From Stenogyne calaminthoides (Eukaryota > Streptophyta > Magnoliopsida > Lamiales > Lamiaceae): a stretch of 64,000 bases of DNA. Under the pieces are notes generated by a model. It was not told the DNA's origin. It was given only the letters and a program-made list of their open reading frames with translations, and did not search any database. The translations under genes and the position numbers were made by a program. Numbering within the stretch: the first letter of the stretch is position 1; each line of letters starts with the position of its first letter. The stretch covers positions 43,280,889-43,344,888 of the forward strand of contig JBBCBC010000002.1 of assembly GCA_037126765.1 (NCBI GenBank), written 5' to 3'. Positions 36,334-48,879 of the stretch are shown in pieces.

Positions 36334-36881
36334 TTAGATTTTCACCACAATGTCATTGATATACACTTCCATGGTCTTCCCTATCTCATCGGCGAACATT
36401 CGATTTACCAAGCGTTGGTAGGTTGCCCTTGCATTCTTCAATCCAAATGACATTCGCTTCCAACAATACACATTTTTCTCCGTCATAAAAGATGTATGTT
36501 GCTGATCATCTTTGTCCATGGCGATTTGGAGATACCTGGCAAAAGCGTCCATAAAAGTCATCACCTTGTGTCCAGCAGTGCTATCCATGAGATGATCGAT
36601 ATGAGGCATCGGAAAGTAATCTTTTGGACAAGCCTCATTGAGGTCGGTGAAATTGATGCATAACCGCCAAGAGTTATTTGTTTTTTTACTAGCACCACAT
36701 TGGCCACCCACTGAAGCTGATTTGCTTGCTCGATCAACTTGTTATCTAGCAGCTTCTTTACCTCCTCGGCCAGGGTTGCGTATTTCTCAAGGCCGAACTT
36801 TCTCATTTTCTGGGATACTGGCTTCTTTGTCGGGTCGATATTTAGTTTGTGACATGCGACCTCAGGGTCGATGCCGATCAT
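36334..36881 (-). pseudogene. Gypsy reverse transcriptase core, mutated active site
   Basis: Two overlapping frames encode HKLNIDPTKKPVSQKMRKF and then WRLCINFTDLNEACPKDYFP, FMDAFARYLQIAM and FGLKNARATYQRLV, the standard order of RT motifs. A frameshift lies near 36690. The catalytic box, normally Tyr-x-Asp-Asp, reads Tyr-Ile-Asn-Asp, and a stop follows shortly after, so the enzyme is dead. Confidence 0.88.
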
Positions 36882-37229
36882 GTCTTCATGTGACCATGCG
36901 AATACATCTAAATTCTATTTGAGGAAATCTATCAACTGATCTCGTAGATCGCTGGGTATTTGTGTTCCAATGGTCACGCTTAGTTCTGGTCGATCGAGGT
37001 CAACTGGGATCATTTCGAGCTCTTCGATAGGGGTTGCTCGCTGATCATTTCTTTCCATTCTCGGATCAAGATTGGATTCTCGTTGTTTGGAGTCGACCTC
37101 CATTGGCTCAAAACCGAGGCGAGGTTCCAAATTTGGTAACTCTTGGGCAGACTTCTCTTTAACTGCGACGTCAACTTCCATAGGTGTTACCTTTATTTCT
37201 ATTACATTATCTATCTCCATTTTCTCATT

Positions 37230-37710
37230 TTATTTTTTCTTCCGGGGTGGAGTTTGGCTCGTACAACCTAGACCCACCTCGGATTTCCTACCAAAATAAA
37301 AAACAGAATTTAAATCAACACAGATGTAAGTTAAGCATTTTCTTGCAGCGATTTGATCACCCTTGATGGTGCCAATTTTCCCGTTAGATCCGGAAAACTT
37401 AATACAATAGAAATAAGATGAGGCGGCAGCCCCGAACTCATGTTCGAAAGGCCTGCCGAAGAAAGCAATGCAGTTCGAGGGGGCATCGATGATTACAAAG
37501 TCCAGCTGTCTTGTCGCCTTTACTTCGATGTCCAAGGTTGAGGTGATTTCCACAGATAGGCGAATCATTCCATAGGTTTCAACAGGTTGGTTTCCAAAAC
37601 CTCGGATCCTGACCTCGCAGGGTTCAACGTAAGAGTGAAAATTCGCAGAGCAGGTCCAGTGTCTTCTTGAAAAAGATGTTGCAGAAAGCCCCATTGTCGA
37701 TCATGATGCG
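37230..37710 (-). pseudogene. Gypsy aspartic protease region
   Basis: On the minus strand a DNGAFCNIFF motif near 37690 corresponds to the protease D-T/S-G active site, with Asn in the middle. It is followed by VRIRGFGN, then DFVIIDAPSNCIAFFGRPF and YFYCIKFSGSNGKIGTIKGDQ, all in the order typical of Tat/Gypsy proteases. A frameshift separates the active site from the rest. Confidence 0.75.
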
Positions 37711-38371
37711 ATGAACCAAAGCCCCAATTATCCTGGCAGAGATTACGAGCGAATCCTAGTTCGGATAGACCACTCCATCTTTGTCTTCTTCGGTAAAGGT
37801 GAGCTGCTTTTGATTTGGGGCAATGGTGTTGATCGGGAGGCAACTCAGCATAACATTATCGAGAGCTCGCATCTCGATCTTTTGGCATCGGTTTGACAGG
37901 GATGTCACTGGGAGAAATCCCCCAAGGATTCCCCCTGTGGGGCAGATCATTTGGATGACCCTATTCTCTGTCCCTCTAGGATCTGTGGACCTCGCCTTCC
38001 TTGGTCGGGCTGATTTCCTGGCGGAGGTGCTTGTCGCTGATTTTATTGCTGCCTTGGCTTAACAAACCTTTCCAATTTCCCTTCTTCGTACAACTTCCAG
38101 AGCTCCCTTTGTAGGTAGCGGCAATGTTCAGTGGTATGCCCAATGGAATTGTGGTAATCACAAAATTTCTTTGGGTTGAGCTTAGAGTATCCTGGAGCAT
38201 TTCCTGGGCCGGTGGGATCTGTTGTCTGCCCCTGATCGCCTAAAAGATCTGAGCTGCATTCATGGTCAGTTTATCTAGGAGCTTCACTTCCAGAGTGTTA
38301 TCGATCAGCTTGAAAGTTCCCGGAGCTCGGTAGTTCGCGGACCCAGGCTTTCTGAAAGGTTTTTCAGACTT

Positions 38372-39805
38372 TTAATCAGGCTTTTTGACTTCGACCTTTA
38401 CCTCGCTTGGTCGCTGCTTGCCCAATCTTGAGGCCAGTATCTCAGCGTTGGTGATCATAATACCTGCTCGGTATCGAAAATCGGCGTAGCTCGATGGGTA
38501 GTCCTTGTTCATCATCTTCCAGAGTTTGGTTCCCTTCTTCAACCCATGCACTATCCCCAAGACTTTGGCTTCGTCACCCAGCGGCTCGCCTTCCATAATG
38601 AGTTTGTCTATGCGATCAATGTATGCTCGGTCCGACTCTTCCTCGAATTGATGGATGTTCGCCAGACGCTGCTTGGTTCCCTTGTGCGGGGTTAGCGAGG
38701 CGAAGTGAGTGAGGAACAATTGAGCCATCTGATTTAAAGATTCTATGGACATCAGTGGTAAGATGTTGAACCAACGGTAGGCCTGGCCGCCTAGCGTGAG
38801 CGGGAAGAGAAGACATTGGGTGGCATCAGTGGCGCCCATGGAGTTCATGTAGGACGTGTATTTGCTTACATGATTGATCGGATCGGTGCTGTCGTTGTAT
38901 TGTGTGATGGAGATGACATTGATCTTGATTTGTACAGGGACGAGCATGACTGTGGGTGATAATGGCGAGATGGGTATCTTTGTGGTGAGAGGTACTCCCC
39001 CCTTGTTCGCTAACTAATCTTGGAGATCTTTGATACTCTAAAGAATGGCGGCCATTTGTGGAGACTCGTTCTGTCCTGCGATCTCGTCGTGATGATGGCG
39101 AGGTGGAGAGTTTCTTTCTTGTCAGCGAGGTGACGGGGTTCGATGACGTCTGTAGGGTGAAGGAGTTCTTTCCATTCTACGAGGTGAGGGACTCCGTTCG
39201 AGTCAATCCTTCATCGATATCCGTTGTCTGGGTCTGCCTTGGGCCACTGACCCTGAAAATGATCTATCAGGTCCAGCATGGTCGCGCTGCATCGATCTGG
39301 GTTGATCTCACTGAGGTCCATGACCTCGGTGCGGGCCGCTATTGAAACCTTCTGAGAATAAACGCCTGTGGATGGGATTTGGCCCTTCGTTCGGATTGCG
39401 CCGATAGATTAGAGTACACTGGGTCCCGCGAGAGTTGGCTCCCTGGCTTCCCTCGCGGTGAGGTCCCTCGTAGTGAGGTCCCTCGCGGCTAGATTTTTCT
39501 TTGTGAGGCTCCTCGTGGTGGGACTCCTCGCGCCTTTGGCCTTTGCCCTTGCTTTGGGCCTTCTTGTTCAGGTTGTGGCGCAGGTCGCCGTCAGGGATCT
39601 TCATCTCGGCTTGTTTTCGGCGTAACTCTGCGATGGCCTCATCAATGTCTTTAGGGGTGCGGATTTGCTCGAGCTTTTGAGCGATTCCGGTGATAGGTCC
39701 CCCGGCGTTGCGGTTGCTAGTGACCTGGCCACTAACCCCCGCCCCACCGAAGCTACATGAGGTCGAAATGGCTTTCCTTTTGGTGATCAAGGTAGCTTGA
39801 GACAT
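38372..39805 (-). pseudogene. Gypsy gag, broken into two frames
   Basis: The likely start is the ATG at 39805 (MSQATLITKRK). The first frame (to 39308) is charged and rich in repeated Glu-Gly-Pro-His words. The second (38947-38372) holds the conserved retrotransposon gag domain: NSMGATDATQCLLFPLTLGG, YRWFNILP, NQMAQLFLTHFAS and EEESDRAYIDRI. Stops and frame changes separate the two and end the protein after KVEVKKPD. The zinc-knuckle and linker region (38200-37710) is also disrupted. Confidence 0.8.
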
Positions 39806-39940
39806 GCTTAGGAAATGTTGAGAAGGATTTTGAGTAAGTGAGGGGAATTTTGTCGAAGATTCGTGAGGAATACTCCAATGAGAAAACACTAATACTTTAA
39901 CACTATTTTTCTTAAAGAGCACCCTCCTTCTAGCTCCAAT

Positions 39941-40632
39941 TGTTGTGTACTAAAATATATGGATTAGGGGTTAAGATGTGGCTTAATGATCTTAGTGACA
40001 CAAACAATAAATGTGTAAAGTGGATTGCATTTATGTTATATGATTGTATGAGAGAATAAGTGTTGAGCAATAAATTTGCAAGAGGTTTGGTAAGGTATTG
40101 AATTCTCTCTTTTTTCTTGGTCATAAATGACCCATATTTATAGAATTTGGGAGAGTGGAGCTCACTCTCCCGGGTTACAAGTACAAGGAGCCGAAAGTAA
40201 CTCTGCAATACATTAAATGCTACAAGACTGACGTGACTCAGGTCGTTGGTCGCTGGGAGGTCGCTCGAGGTGTCCTGACCTCGAGCACCTCGTTGGGATG
40301 TCGCCCAAGATAAATCCAGATTTGCAAGGATTTAGCCGTCTAACCACTCCTAGCTACTCATCATTACCATCCTTTACTGACACATCTCTGATTAAAGACA
40401 TCTTTATGTAAGCTCCTTGGTGCTGCTAGCCTGTCACAGGTCCAATCGTAATTAATGCTCTGTACTTGTGTCAGTCTGCGACCTACGAGGTGCATCTAGG
40501 TCGCATATTCGAGCTTGGTGTGCTTTTTGGTTCGCTATCCTCAGCGAGGTGTTATACTTGTATAAAATTGAGTCTGACCTTCTTATGACTCTTTCCAGGT
40601 CGTGCCCGACCTCGCGCTACACGCCCACAACA
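39941..40632 (-). repeat. 5' LTR of the Gypsy element (692 bp)
   Basis: It has complete TG...CA ends (TGTTGTGTAC...CCCACAACA) and abuts the target duplication AGTAT at 40633. On the minus strand, the interior after it begins ATTGGAGCTAGAAGGAGG, the probable primer-binding site; I cannot name the tRNA. Confidence 0.9.
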
Positions 40633-40637
40633 AGTAT

Positions 40638-42626
40638 ATAGGTGTAGGGGGTAGCTTCAACAGTTCCTTAAGGGTTACAATTTCTTCTATTGTCCCTTTC
40701 AAGATTTCTTTAGGGTCACAATTCCATCAGTGGTCCCTTTAGCATTTTCTGTAACGACATAGCAAGCCCATTCAAAGGTTCTTTTTTAGGTATCAGAGTG
40801 TATCCATGACACCATCTCGATGATACTGCGTTTGGTCCTGAATTAAATCTAGCTAACAAGTTCATTTAGAAGGTAATAATCAATCGAGTGTATTGAGTTA
40901 AGTACAATAATGCGCAAACTGAATTTATATAGGGAATTTCATATCCCAATAGCTCTTTGTCATATTTCTTTGGACGAAATGGATCTTTCTTTAAAATCAT
41001 ACTTCGATCGATAATGGGAGTGCTAACAAATGCATTTTGTCCATGTTAAATCGTCTGAACATATTTTGGACATATGCAGATTGGTGGATAAGTATTTCAC
41101 AAGCTCAAGTTCTAGTACAAAGCCTCGACAAACTGAGTTTTCCCAAAATTCTTTATCTCAATTTCGGATTGCAAGTAGCTCATAATTCTCTTATTTCGTT
41201 AAGAGTACCTATTATTTGTGGTTTCTCTTAGTTCATTAAGAGTACCTATTATATTCATCCATCAACATAAACTGTAAATCCGAAACTTGTTTCTTTATAA
41301 AACACAGGGGCACTTTTCGTTATTATATAATATTTCTCAATCAAGTAGTCACTTAAGCGGGTATACCACATACGTCCAGATTGTTTCAATCTAAAGTGAG
41401 TATTTCAAGTTTATTGCAAATACACTATGTGGTTTAGAGTCACTTGACTTAGGTAATGGAAAGACCATCAGGTACTTCCATAAATATCTCTATATTAAGA
41501 TCCCCATAGAGATATACAATAACCACTTTCATTTGCTGCATTTCCAGTTCTTTCGAAACTATTAGGTTAACTAAGTAGCGAAACGATATAACATCAATTA
41601 CGTCAATCCAGGGCGTAGTGGGAAATATATCAGGACTTTATATTTCTCATCACACTTTCTGACAAAGACTCGTTTATGTCCTATAGGCTTTACACTTGGT
41701 CAGACTAACACTACCAGACCAGATACCTGTGTCTTTGTTATAAAATCAAGTTCTTCCTGGATTGCTTATTTCAGTTTAGGCCAATATGCTCTTTGTTGAC
41801 ATTATACAATTGAGCATGGTTCGATATCATCGTGCTTTATAATTCCTTGAGCAACAGTATAAGAAAATATGCCATCAATCTATGTGAAATGTCTGTCCAT
41901 CAACTCATATGCACTCCAATATATTGAGATTTCTTTATCCATCCAATCATATAAAACTTAGGAGCGTCCTCCAGTAATGATTCATGGACATAACAATAAT
42001 CAGAGATAATTTCACGAGATGTATTCTCGACCTTGATGATCAATAAATTGAATTGTGCAACACCTACCTTTTCTTCCTTTGGGTGGTGTAAATCGAACCA
42101 GGTGGCTTCCCCCATTTCCTTTTGAGAGCCACGACCTCAACCACACTTCCACCAAGTGTGATTGCAACACATTTTTTGTGGCGTTGTGCCCCTTATTAGG
42201 GACTTCTAACCTTTGCAGACATTTGCAGCAGGTATATGAGACCTAGTCACTATAGTAATATCAGTAAACGTATTCAGACATCGAATCTGCTACGTTCTAA
42301 ATATCAATTATTAATTTTACTTCACTTTCACGTTGTTAAGTTTGGGGATCAAAATGAGACATATTGGGGATAGACCATGATACTTCCAGTCGTTCCCTTA
42401 AGAAAAGTCTTTTTTCTTATCACCCCCTAACGACGGGAAGACTGTCTCATTAAAGTGACAATCCACAAGTCTAGCGGTAAATAGGTCGTCTGTCAAAGGT
42501 TCTACATAGCGAATAATTGTTGGAGATTCATATCCAACATATATACTTAATCATTTCTAAGACCCATCTTAGTACGTTGTGGGGGCGCAATAGGCATATA
42601 TATTGCACAACCAAATATGCGTAGAT
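40638..42626 (-). pseudogene. Outer Copia pol remnant (RT and integrase C-terminus)
   Basis: On the minus strand, decayed but recognisable motifs appear in the expected order. Near 42600 is the conserved Copia segment MPIAPPQRTKMG; near 42450-42530 come LDLWIVTLM-like and SSRR-like remnants of the 'cited' motif block after integrase. Near 41770-41640 lies the start of RT (AIQEELDFITKTQVSG, KPIGHKRVFVRK). Stops and frameshifts are frequent. The solo LTR at 42632 interrupts it on the right and the Gypsy element on the left. Confidence 0.75.
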
Positions 42627-42631
42627 GTAAA

Positions 42632-44452
42632 TGTTGGGATAACATATGCCATGATCTATCGGGATGACCTCATAAACACAAATTTAAATTAACAATTATT
42701 ACTATCATGAATTTACCTAAGTGAATTCAAATAATAATCAATCCAACAACAACATGCAAATAAAATTTCACGTAAAAGATCCTAGCATGCGGAATTTCTA
42801 GGAGTTTACGTAAACGTACACGTTGGAGAGACGGTCTGAGACAAACAGGATCAAGTATCTGGATACCCACCAAAAGTCCTTCTCAAGTATTCCCAAGTCC
42901 TCGTCCAATAACTCCGGTGGAAGGTTCTCCGATGAACGATTTATAAAACAAGGAAAATAAAAAATATTGTTGCACCACCTTTGTGGATTTCTAATATTTC
43001 CAACGCATGGAACACTAGTTGGGAATGAAAAATTCATCCCCTATTTATAAGTAGAAGGGTGGTCGAAAATTTCAAGGCAATTAGGGCTAGGAAAGATCTT
43101 TTCTTGATCTCCAAGAAATCTTGAATATATCCAATATATTCTTCTTTCCATGTGTATTTTTCCACAAAAATCTCACACCCTTAATTGGCCTAAATTTTTG
43201 AAAACCAAGAAAAGAATTTCAAGATTGGAACATTCTTGAATTTATGAGATATTCTTGTATTCCAAGAATACATATCTTCCATAAAATCTTTCCAAGAAAA
43301 TCATTATTCCCTTTCTTATACAAGATTTTCGAAAATTTACTATTAAAGAAGCTAAGTGGGAGTTTTCTTGAATTTATGGGATAATCTTGTATTCCAAGAA
43401 TACATTATCTCCTTTCCATAAAATCTTTTCAAGAAAATCCTTCTCCCTCTTTTCTTTAATATTTTCGAAAATAATAGGAAATATTGCAACAATAAATTTA
43501 TTTTATTTTAAGCACCTTTTATTTATTGAACTTTAATTGGGCTACTTGAGGGGCATTTAGGAGAATTAAGATGGACCTTCCAATGGGCTTCTGAATTCCA
43601 ATATTGAGCCACAATATAATTCAGCCCATTAATATTAATTAATACCACTATATAATTAATATTGCACTATCCAATCTTAACCCATATTACGGTAATATGG
43701 CTCCCGGTTATTATTTCATGTGTTTAAGATTATTTAGTCCATTAATTAATTAAGCCACTGAAAAACTTTATATTAATTAATATCTTTATCCTTGGAGTAA
43801 GGACAACCCAGCTTTATTATCCATACCGGAAAATTAATTCCACTTGCAAGATTTGGTATGATAAAGGGGACCAATCAAGCAAGACTTTTGCAAGCACACG
43901 ATTCTCTGTATTAATTTAGTAACTGTCGTGCAATTAATATTATTGCCCAAGATATAGGGTATCGATGTCGCAATGATTCTCTTCCCATTTATAAGTCAAA
44001 GCAATAACTACTAATCACACACAGTCCTTATTAAGTGACAGTGATTAAGAAATCAACAACCAGTGTGGTCTAACTCTTCATCCCTTAAGTCAGTGCGAAT
44101 GAGTTTATCCTCTCTGTAGGTCCGCTTCAGCGCATCAAATGCACTAGTATAATCTCTTGGTCAAGACAAACTAATCTGAGCCTTACACATCAACTTCTAC
44201 CAATAGATTGTTCGGATCTATCTATGTTGTGAAACACGCACTCGTATACAAGGAACTGTTAACTTGATCTTTTGTGATCTGGTATCACCACGTTAACTAC
44301 AATGTAACGCTTGCTACGAACGGTTTGCAATAAATATATATAACATTCAATCATATTTAAAGCAACAATGATAAACAATTTATTTCAGTAAATAAGTGTT
44401 TAATACATAGGTTATACAAAGTAAAAGCATACTTTCACGTATAACCCCAACA
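42632..44452 (-). mobile_element. Second solo LTR (1.8 kb), inserted in the Copia pol
   Basis: TGTTGGGATAACA...ATAACCCCAACA with GTAAA on both sides (42627-42631 and 44453-44457). Same family as the solo LTR at 31692 and the Copia LTRs at 56107. It has an internal direct duplication of about 150 bp (43220-43330 and 43365-43460) containing CTTGTATTCCAAGAATACAT. Confidence 0.92.
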
Positions 44453-44457
44453 GTAAA

Positions 44458-47400
44458 ATGTCAGACTTATATCCAGTTACTAACTGGTACTCACAATGGT
44501 TGGTCAATAGTGGGTTTGAAATGAATAAGTAAATATGCATGCAATATTGCATAACCCCATGCAGAGATATGCATGTTGATGCGCATAAACAATGCCCTGG
44601 TGACCTCTGCGAGACCAATTTGTGTAGCACAAGGGGTGCATGATGTTTTACATTGATCTTAATAAATATGCAATAATTATCAAATACTTTTGATGATGAT
44701 AAGGGTGGTGAACCCTTAACCATATAATATGTGCTAAGAGTTTGCAATGCAGAATTAATTGTGAACAGTAGAACGACATGTGACCATATGTCGAAGAATC
44801 AACCAGAACCATAAAATACGTGAATGATCCGCATTCTGGATGAATTGTTTCACAAATATCATCTTGTATTCTTTGTGAGAGTAAAATATTTTGTTTTGAA
44901 TCTTTAGCATAAGTAGGTCTGATTGTTACTTTCGCTAAAGAGCATGCTTTTTAAAATGAGTGATGTGCCATTGATCGATATCGTGCATTTTATCAAAAAT
45001 TTATCTCATTTTATATGTCACTCAATAAAGGATGTCCGCGTTAGTTTCTTCGAAATATGGATCATCATACCAGGACCTGAATATTTGAGACGGTCATGAC
45101 AAAGCCCATGTGAATCAGTGTCCCATAGTTCATCAGTGGCGACAACATATGATTTGAGAATTCAAATAGTAGTGAGATACAATGCACTAGATGGACTTAT
45201 TAGTTTATCTAATATGTGTGTTCTTCCACATTCATTAGATAATTAAATTTCATTCTCATTATGAGCTTCCAAATGATTACGTTGGCACAAATATCTTTAA
45301 AGTTTAACAAATTTCAATTTTCTTTTTAGACATAAAAAAAAATTCAATATTTCTTTGCCTTTTATAAATTGGAATGATCTAACCATTATAGTTGCCGATA
45401 AATTGTAAGAAATAAATTGGAAAAGAAAAATCTCATATCCTGTTGAGTTACTTAGAATGATTTATTTTTCAATTTGAGTAAAATGATTTGCTTTTCAAAT
45501 TTGAGTAAAATGATTTGCTTTTCAAATTACTTAGAATGATTTACTTTTCATTCAATATTTTTCTTTATTCCTTAAATGTATCCTTTTACATCGTGATAGT
45601 ATTATTTTTGAACTATGTATATTGATGTATAAATTATAATATGTTGAAATAATTTAGAATAAATTTATTAATAAGCCAACGTAACCTAAAAGCCTGATAT
45701 AAAAAAAATCTAACTAGATAAACTATTGGTCTAAATAACTTTAAGATCAAAAGTAATTTTTTTTTACAAAAATGAGGCATTATGCCTTAACAACATTCTT
45801 GAAAAATGAGAAATTAATAAAGTAAAGTAGTTAAAATCACAAATATCTATTGATTGGGCAAAGTCCTAGTTGTCATTGGAATTTGCAATCGTGAGGTTAA
45901 CATCTTTACGATGGTTCTCGCCTTCCATATAGTGGGTTTCATGTTCTTTAGATTCCTCATGCCTCTTATAATTAATTTTTACTTTGTGCTTGCATGATAA
46001 TGGTGACCCTTTCCATGTGTCCCACAACACGTACCACGTGGTGCATTTATTATTTTCACGTTGGTAGGGATTAACACGTCGTGTCCACTTTCTTTTGGGA
46101 CACTTTCCATTCTTCCCTTAATAAAATTAGTGTTGGGAATTTTCTTTGTCTCATCAGGTTTGACATTATTATTTAAAAGAATTTGGTCATGCTTTTCAAT
46201 TACTTGTAACATATAAATTTGGGTAATTAACCAGGACTGATAGCATAATAATGACCACATATGGGACTGAAAAATACTTCCCTTATTGGATTTATAAAAG
46301 GTGATAGTTCATAAAAATAAGAACTTCATTAATAAAATAATTATTTGAAAACTGAGTATGCATAGCACTAGAAATTTGAAAAATATTCATTCCACTTGAC
46401 AGTTAGTTCTGGAAGCAGAATATTATTCATGTTTACAAAATGTCATAATCTCCCACAGTTCTTTGGGTGTTTTCAATTGAAGGTAATTCCAGCGTAAACT
46501 AGGATTGATATGTTGTCTTAGAAATATAATTATGACAATTGACTTTGACCTTGTCAGACGGTTCTTCGTCCTTGGGGTTAGTGGATTGTTTGATTGTGAA
46601 AAGATAATCCTTCCCTAAGAAGGTAATTTCCACATCGCAGACTCAACAATGATATTCAATTTCTTTTGAACTCAATGTTATAAATTCAGGTCAAATTGGT
46701 TAAGTCATTTATTGCAAGCAAAGAAGAATATATATTAATTATGTAAGCGTAATAATATAAGATATTTACTTTTCAAGAATGTATTTGCGAAATATATTTT
46801 TGAGACCATGAGTCACATTTTTTGATGCTTTGTGAAAATACTTTAATTATCGCATTAATTTATACTCATATGTATCATCCATGAATTTTCTTTATCATGA
46901 AAGTGTACAATAGCGAACATGTATGTATACAAATAGGGTGTGAGTCCATTTGACAAATTTTATGCCAATTTAAATGAATACAAATTTTCACCTCACAACA
47001 ATTAAACATAAAATCATGACATACCCAAAATGCATCATGAGAGCTTCAAATATCATAAAATAGTGTCATCAAAATAATATCTTTGTGTGGCTTTACTTGC
47101 AAATATATATATAATTTCATCAATTTCATTAGATGTAAGCAGGTTCAACAAATTTTAATGAATCAAATCAACCACAAAAATAAGTAATAATAGACAAGCA
47201 AAGATTTTCACAAAAATCTTAATTTTACAGCAAATAATTCTCAAGCCTATAGTGCGCCAAACAATTCTAATTGCTGAAATGTAAAAGAGATTAAACTTAT
47301 TTAACAGAGGGGAACCCTACGGTAAGGGTTCCTAATCGTCTAATGAGATATTTGATTCGTGTCAAGTATAGACTCAATGGGAGGTTCAAGTATCTACTTT

Positions 47401-48233
47401 ATCGTCTCATATACATGGGCAATTCCTTCAGCCTTAGACTTGTCTCAAATGGGTAGAGTAACCAGTCGAGTCCAAAAGAAAACTCAACATATAAATGAAT
47501 TAGATGTACATCAAATTTGAAGGTTTATGTACAAATAAATTCCAGAAATATAAATAAGCAAAAATTTCTGTAATAACACAAAATTTGGCTCGTATTGATA
47601 TTTCGCAATAACACAATTACTATTAGACATTCAATAATCTCAATCACTCCAATTTTAATTGGAAGCATAATAGATATACATGCCAGACCATTATTACATA
47701 AATATATATGTAAATTACATGTCCCAAAATATCCATGGCAATTCATAAGCAATAATTCATGATATATAATTTCGAATATAATCATGATAAAGAACCAAAT
47801 AGAACATAAGACATAGTTTAGAATTTAAAAGAAATATTCACAAAAACATGGTTATTTCCTTTGTAGAAATAGGTGGCATCTAAAATTTCTTAAGAAAGGA
47901 TTTCATTTGCAGTGCTACAATCAATATTCAATGCAACAGTTAAACAAAACCAATTCAAATGAATTTTTGTTTTATCAAAATAGAATAAAACACACAAATA
48001 TATGAAGTATAAATATAACGAGCCAGCCACGAAAATCAATTAAAGTGTCTCACATACTTTGGATAATATATCACAAAGAAGACGATTTTTTAATTGCAAA
48101 AAAAGAATAGAAATTTTCTGAAGAATTCAGTAAACGTGTACCGTAAATTGAGAGCTGAGACCATCACTATTAATTCCGTAGAGAGGCTGCAAATTCTTGA
48201 AAAATAATTGGTAGAACACTCGTGCTGATAACG
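44458..48233 (-). pseudogene. Outer Copia gag and 5' pol remnant
   Basis: This is the element's 5' half between the solo LTR and its 5' LTR. It is heavily decayed. A short open stretch at 46260-45979 includes GTCCGTHGKGHHYHA, which may be a damaged gag zinc knuckle, followed on the minus strand by basic and acidic words. The rest is AT-rich with stops in all frames. The primer-binding-site-like CGTTATCAGCACG at 48221-48233 touches the LTR. Confidence 0.55.
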
Positions 48234-48431
48234 TGTTGTAGAATATATTAGAAAAAAAAAAGACCAAGAAATAGACATATCTTATTATTCAATCAAATGT
48301 CCATTTATATATGTTACATGTAATACATAAACATCTAATTAATTCATCCATTAACCACATATGATGAATGCCCTTATTCATGCCTCAATCATTTACCTTG
48401 ATGAAGACACAAAATATATTTTCCTTCAACA
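48234..48431 (-). repeat. 5' LTR of the outer Copia element (198 bp)
   Basis: Partner of the LTR at 26587-26794, with the same TGTTGTAGAATAT and CCTTCAACA ends and the same flanking ATAAA. Confidence 0.9.
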
Positions 48432-48487
48432 ATAAATAATTTATTCTAAACAATTTTAAAACATAGTATTTTACAATGACAAAAACT

Positions 48488-48613
48488 CATATGAGACGGT
48501 TTCATGCATGAGACGGGGTACAACTTAGCACAAATCATACCCACCACTTCCAAAGTGTTAAAGTGTCAATGTCCAACTTATGTCCCGTCTCACCGTGAGA
48601 CGGTCTCATACAA
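48488..48613. repeat. Short inverted-repeat element (MITE-like)
   Basis: The two arms, CATATGAGACGGTTTCATG at the left and CGTGAGACGGTCTCATACAA at the right, are imperfect inverted repeats around an AT-rich centre, both with GAGACGG words. I could not identify a target duplication, so the superfamily is open. Confidence 0.5.
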
Positions 48614-48680
48614 GTTTGCATCTTTTAAAATATGTGAAGAACTCTTTTAGTTACAAGATCGTGATATCAGAATCCTATTA

Positions 48681-48876
48681 CTCCCTCTGTCCCATTTGAA
48701 GTTGCACACTTTCCATTTTGGTCCGTCCCATTTGAAGTTGCACACCCCAAATATGGAAAAGAATGTTACAATCTCCACCCTCAATCCCCTTTGAAAAGTC
48801 AACAAAACATAAAAAGTCATTTTTTCTTAATATGTGTGCCGATTAAAGTGTGAAGTTTCAAATGTGACGGAGGGAG
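48681..48876. mobile_element. Stowaway-like MITE (196 bp)
   Basis: Terminal inverted repeats CTCCCTCTGTCCCATTTG and, on the other strand, CTCCCTCCGTCACATTTG are flanked by TA on both sides. This is the Tc1/mariner (Stowaway) pattern, and the CTCCCTCCGTCCC end is widespread in plants. An internal duplication of CCCATTTGAAGTTGCACAC follows the left end. It has no coding capacity. Confidence 0.88.
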
Positions 48877-48879
48877 TAT

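Larger units (their letters stand above)
27155..40632 (-). mobile_element. Tat-lineage Gypsy retrotransposon (13.5 kb) inserted in the Copia element
   Basis: LTRs of about 690 bp lie at 27155-27839 and 39941-40632, and AGTAT flanks the whole (27150-27154, 40633-40637). The minus strand carries gag, protease, RT, RNase H, a second RNase-H-like domain and integrase. Between pol and the 3' LTR is an extended region with an antisense gene and 80-bp tandem repeats. Dual RNase H domains, the long 3' region and an extra antisense gene are hallmarks of Tat-type elements (Ogre, Retand, Grande relatives). Nonsense and frameshift changes show it is inactive, although the integrase frame is still open. 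Confidence 0.9.
26587..48431 (-). mobile_element. Outer Copia LTR retrotransposon of the nest
   Basis: Two similar short LTRs (26587-26794 and 48234-48431) are flanked by the same 5 bp, ATAAA (26582-26586 and 48432-48436). Next to the left LTR is a purine tract that reads AAGGGGGAGTG on the minus strand. Next to the right LTR is a primer-binding-site-like CGTTATCAGCACG, so the element reads on the minus strand. Its own interior is split by a Gypsy element and a solo LTR. The remaining pol fragments are full of stops, so it is dead. Confidence 0.9.
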
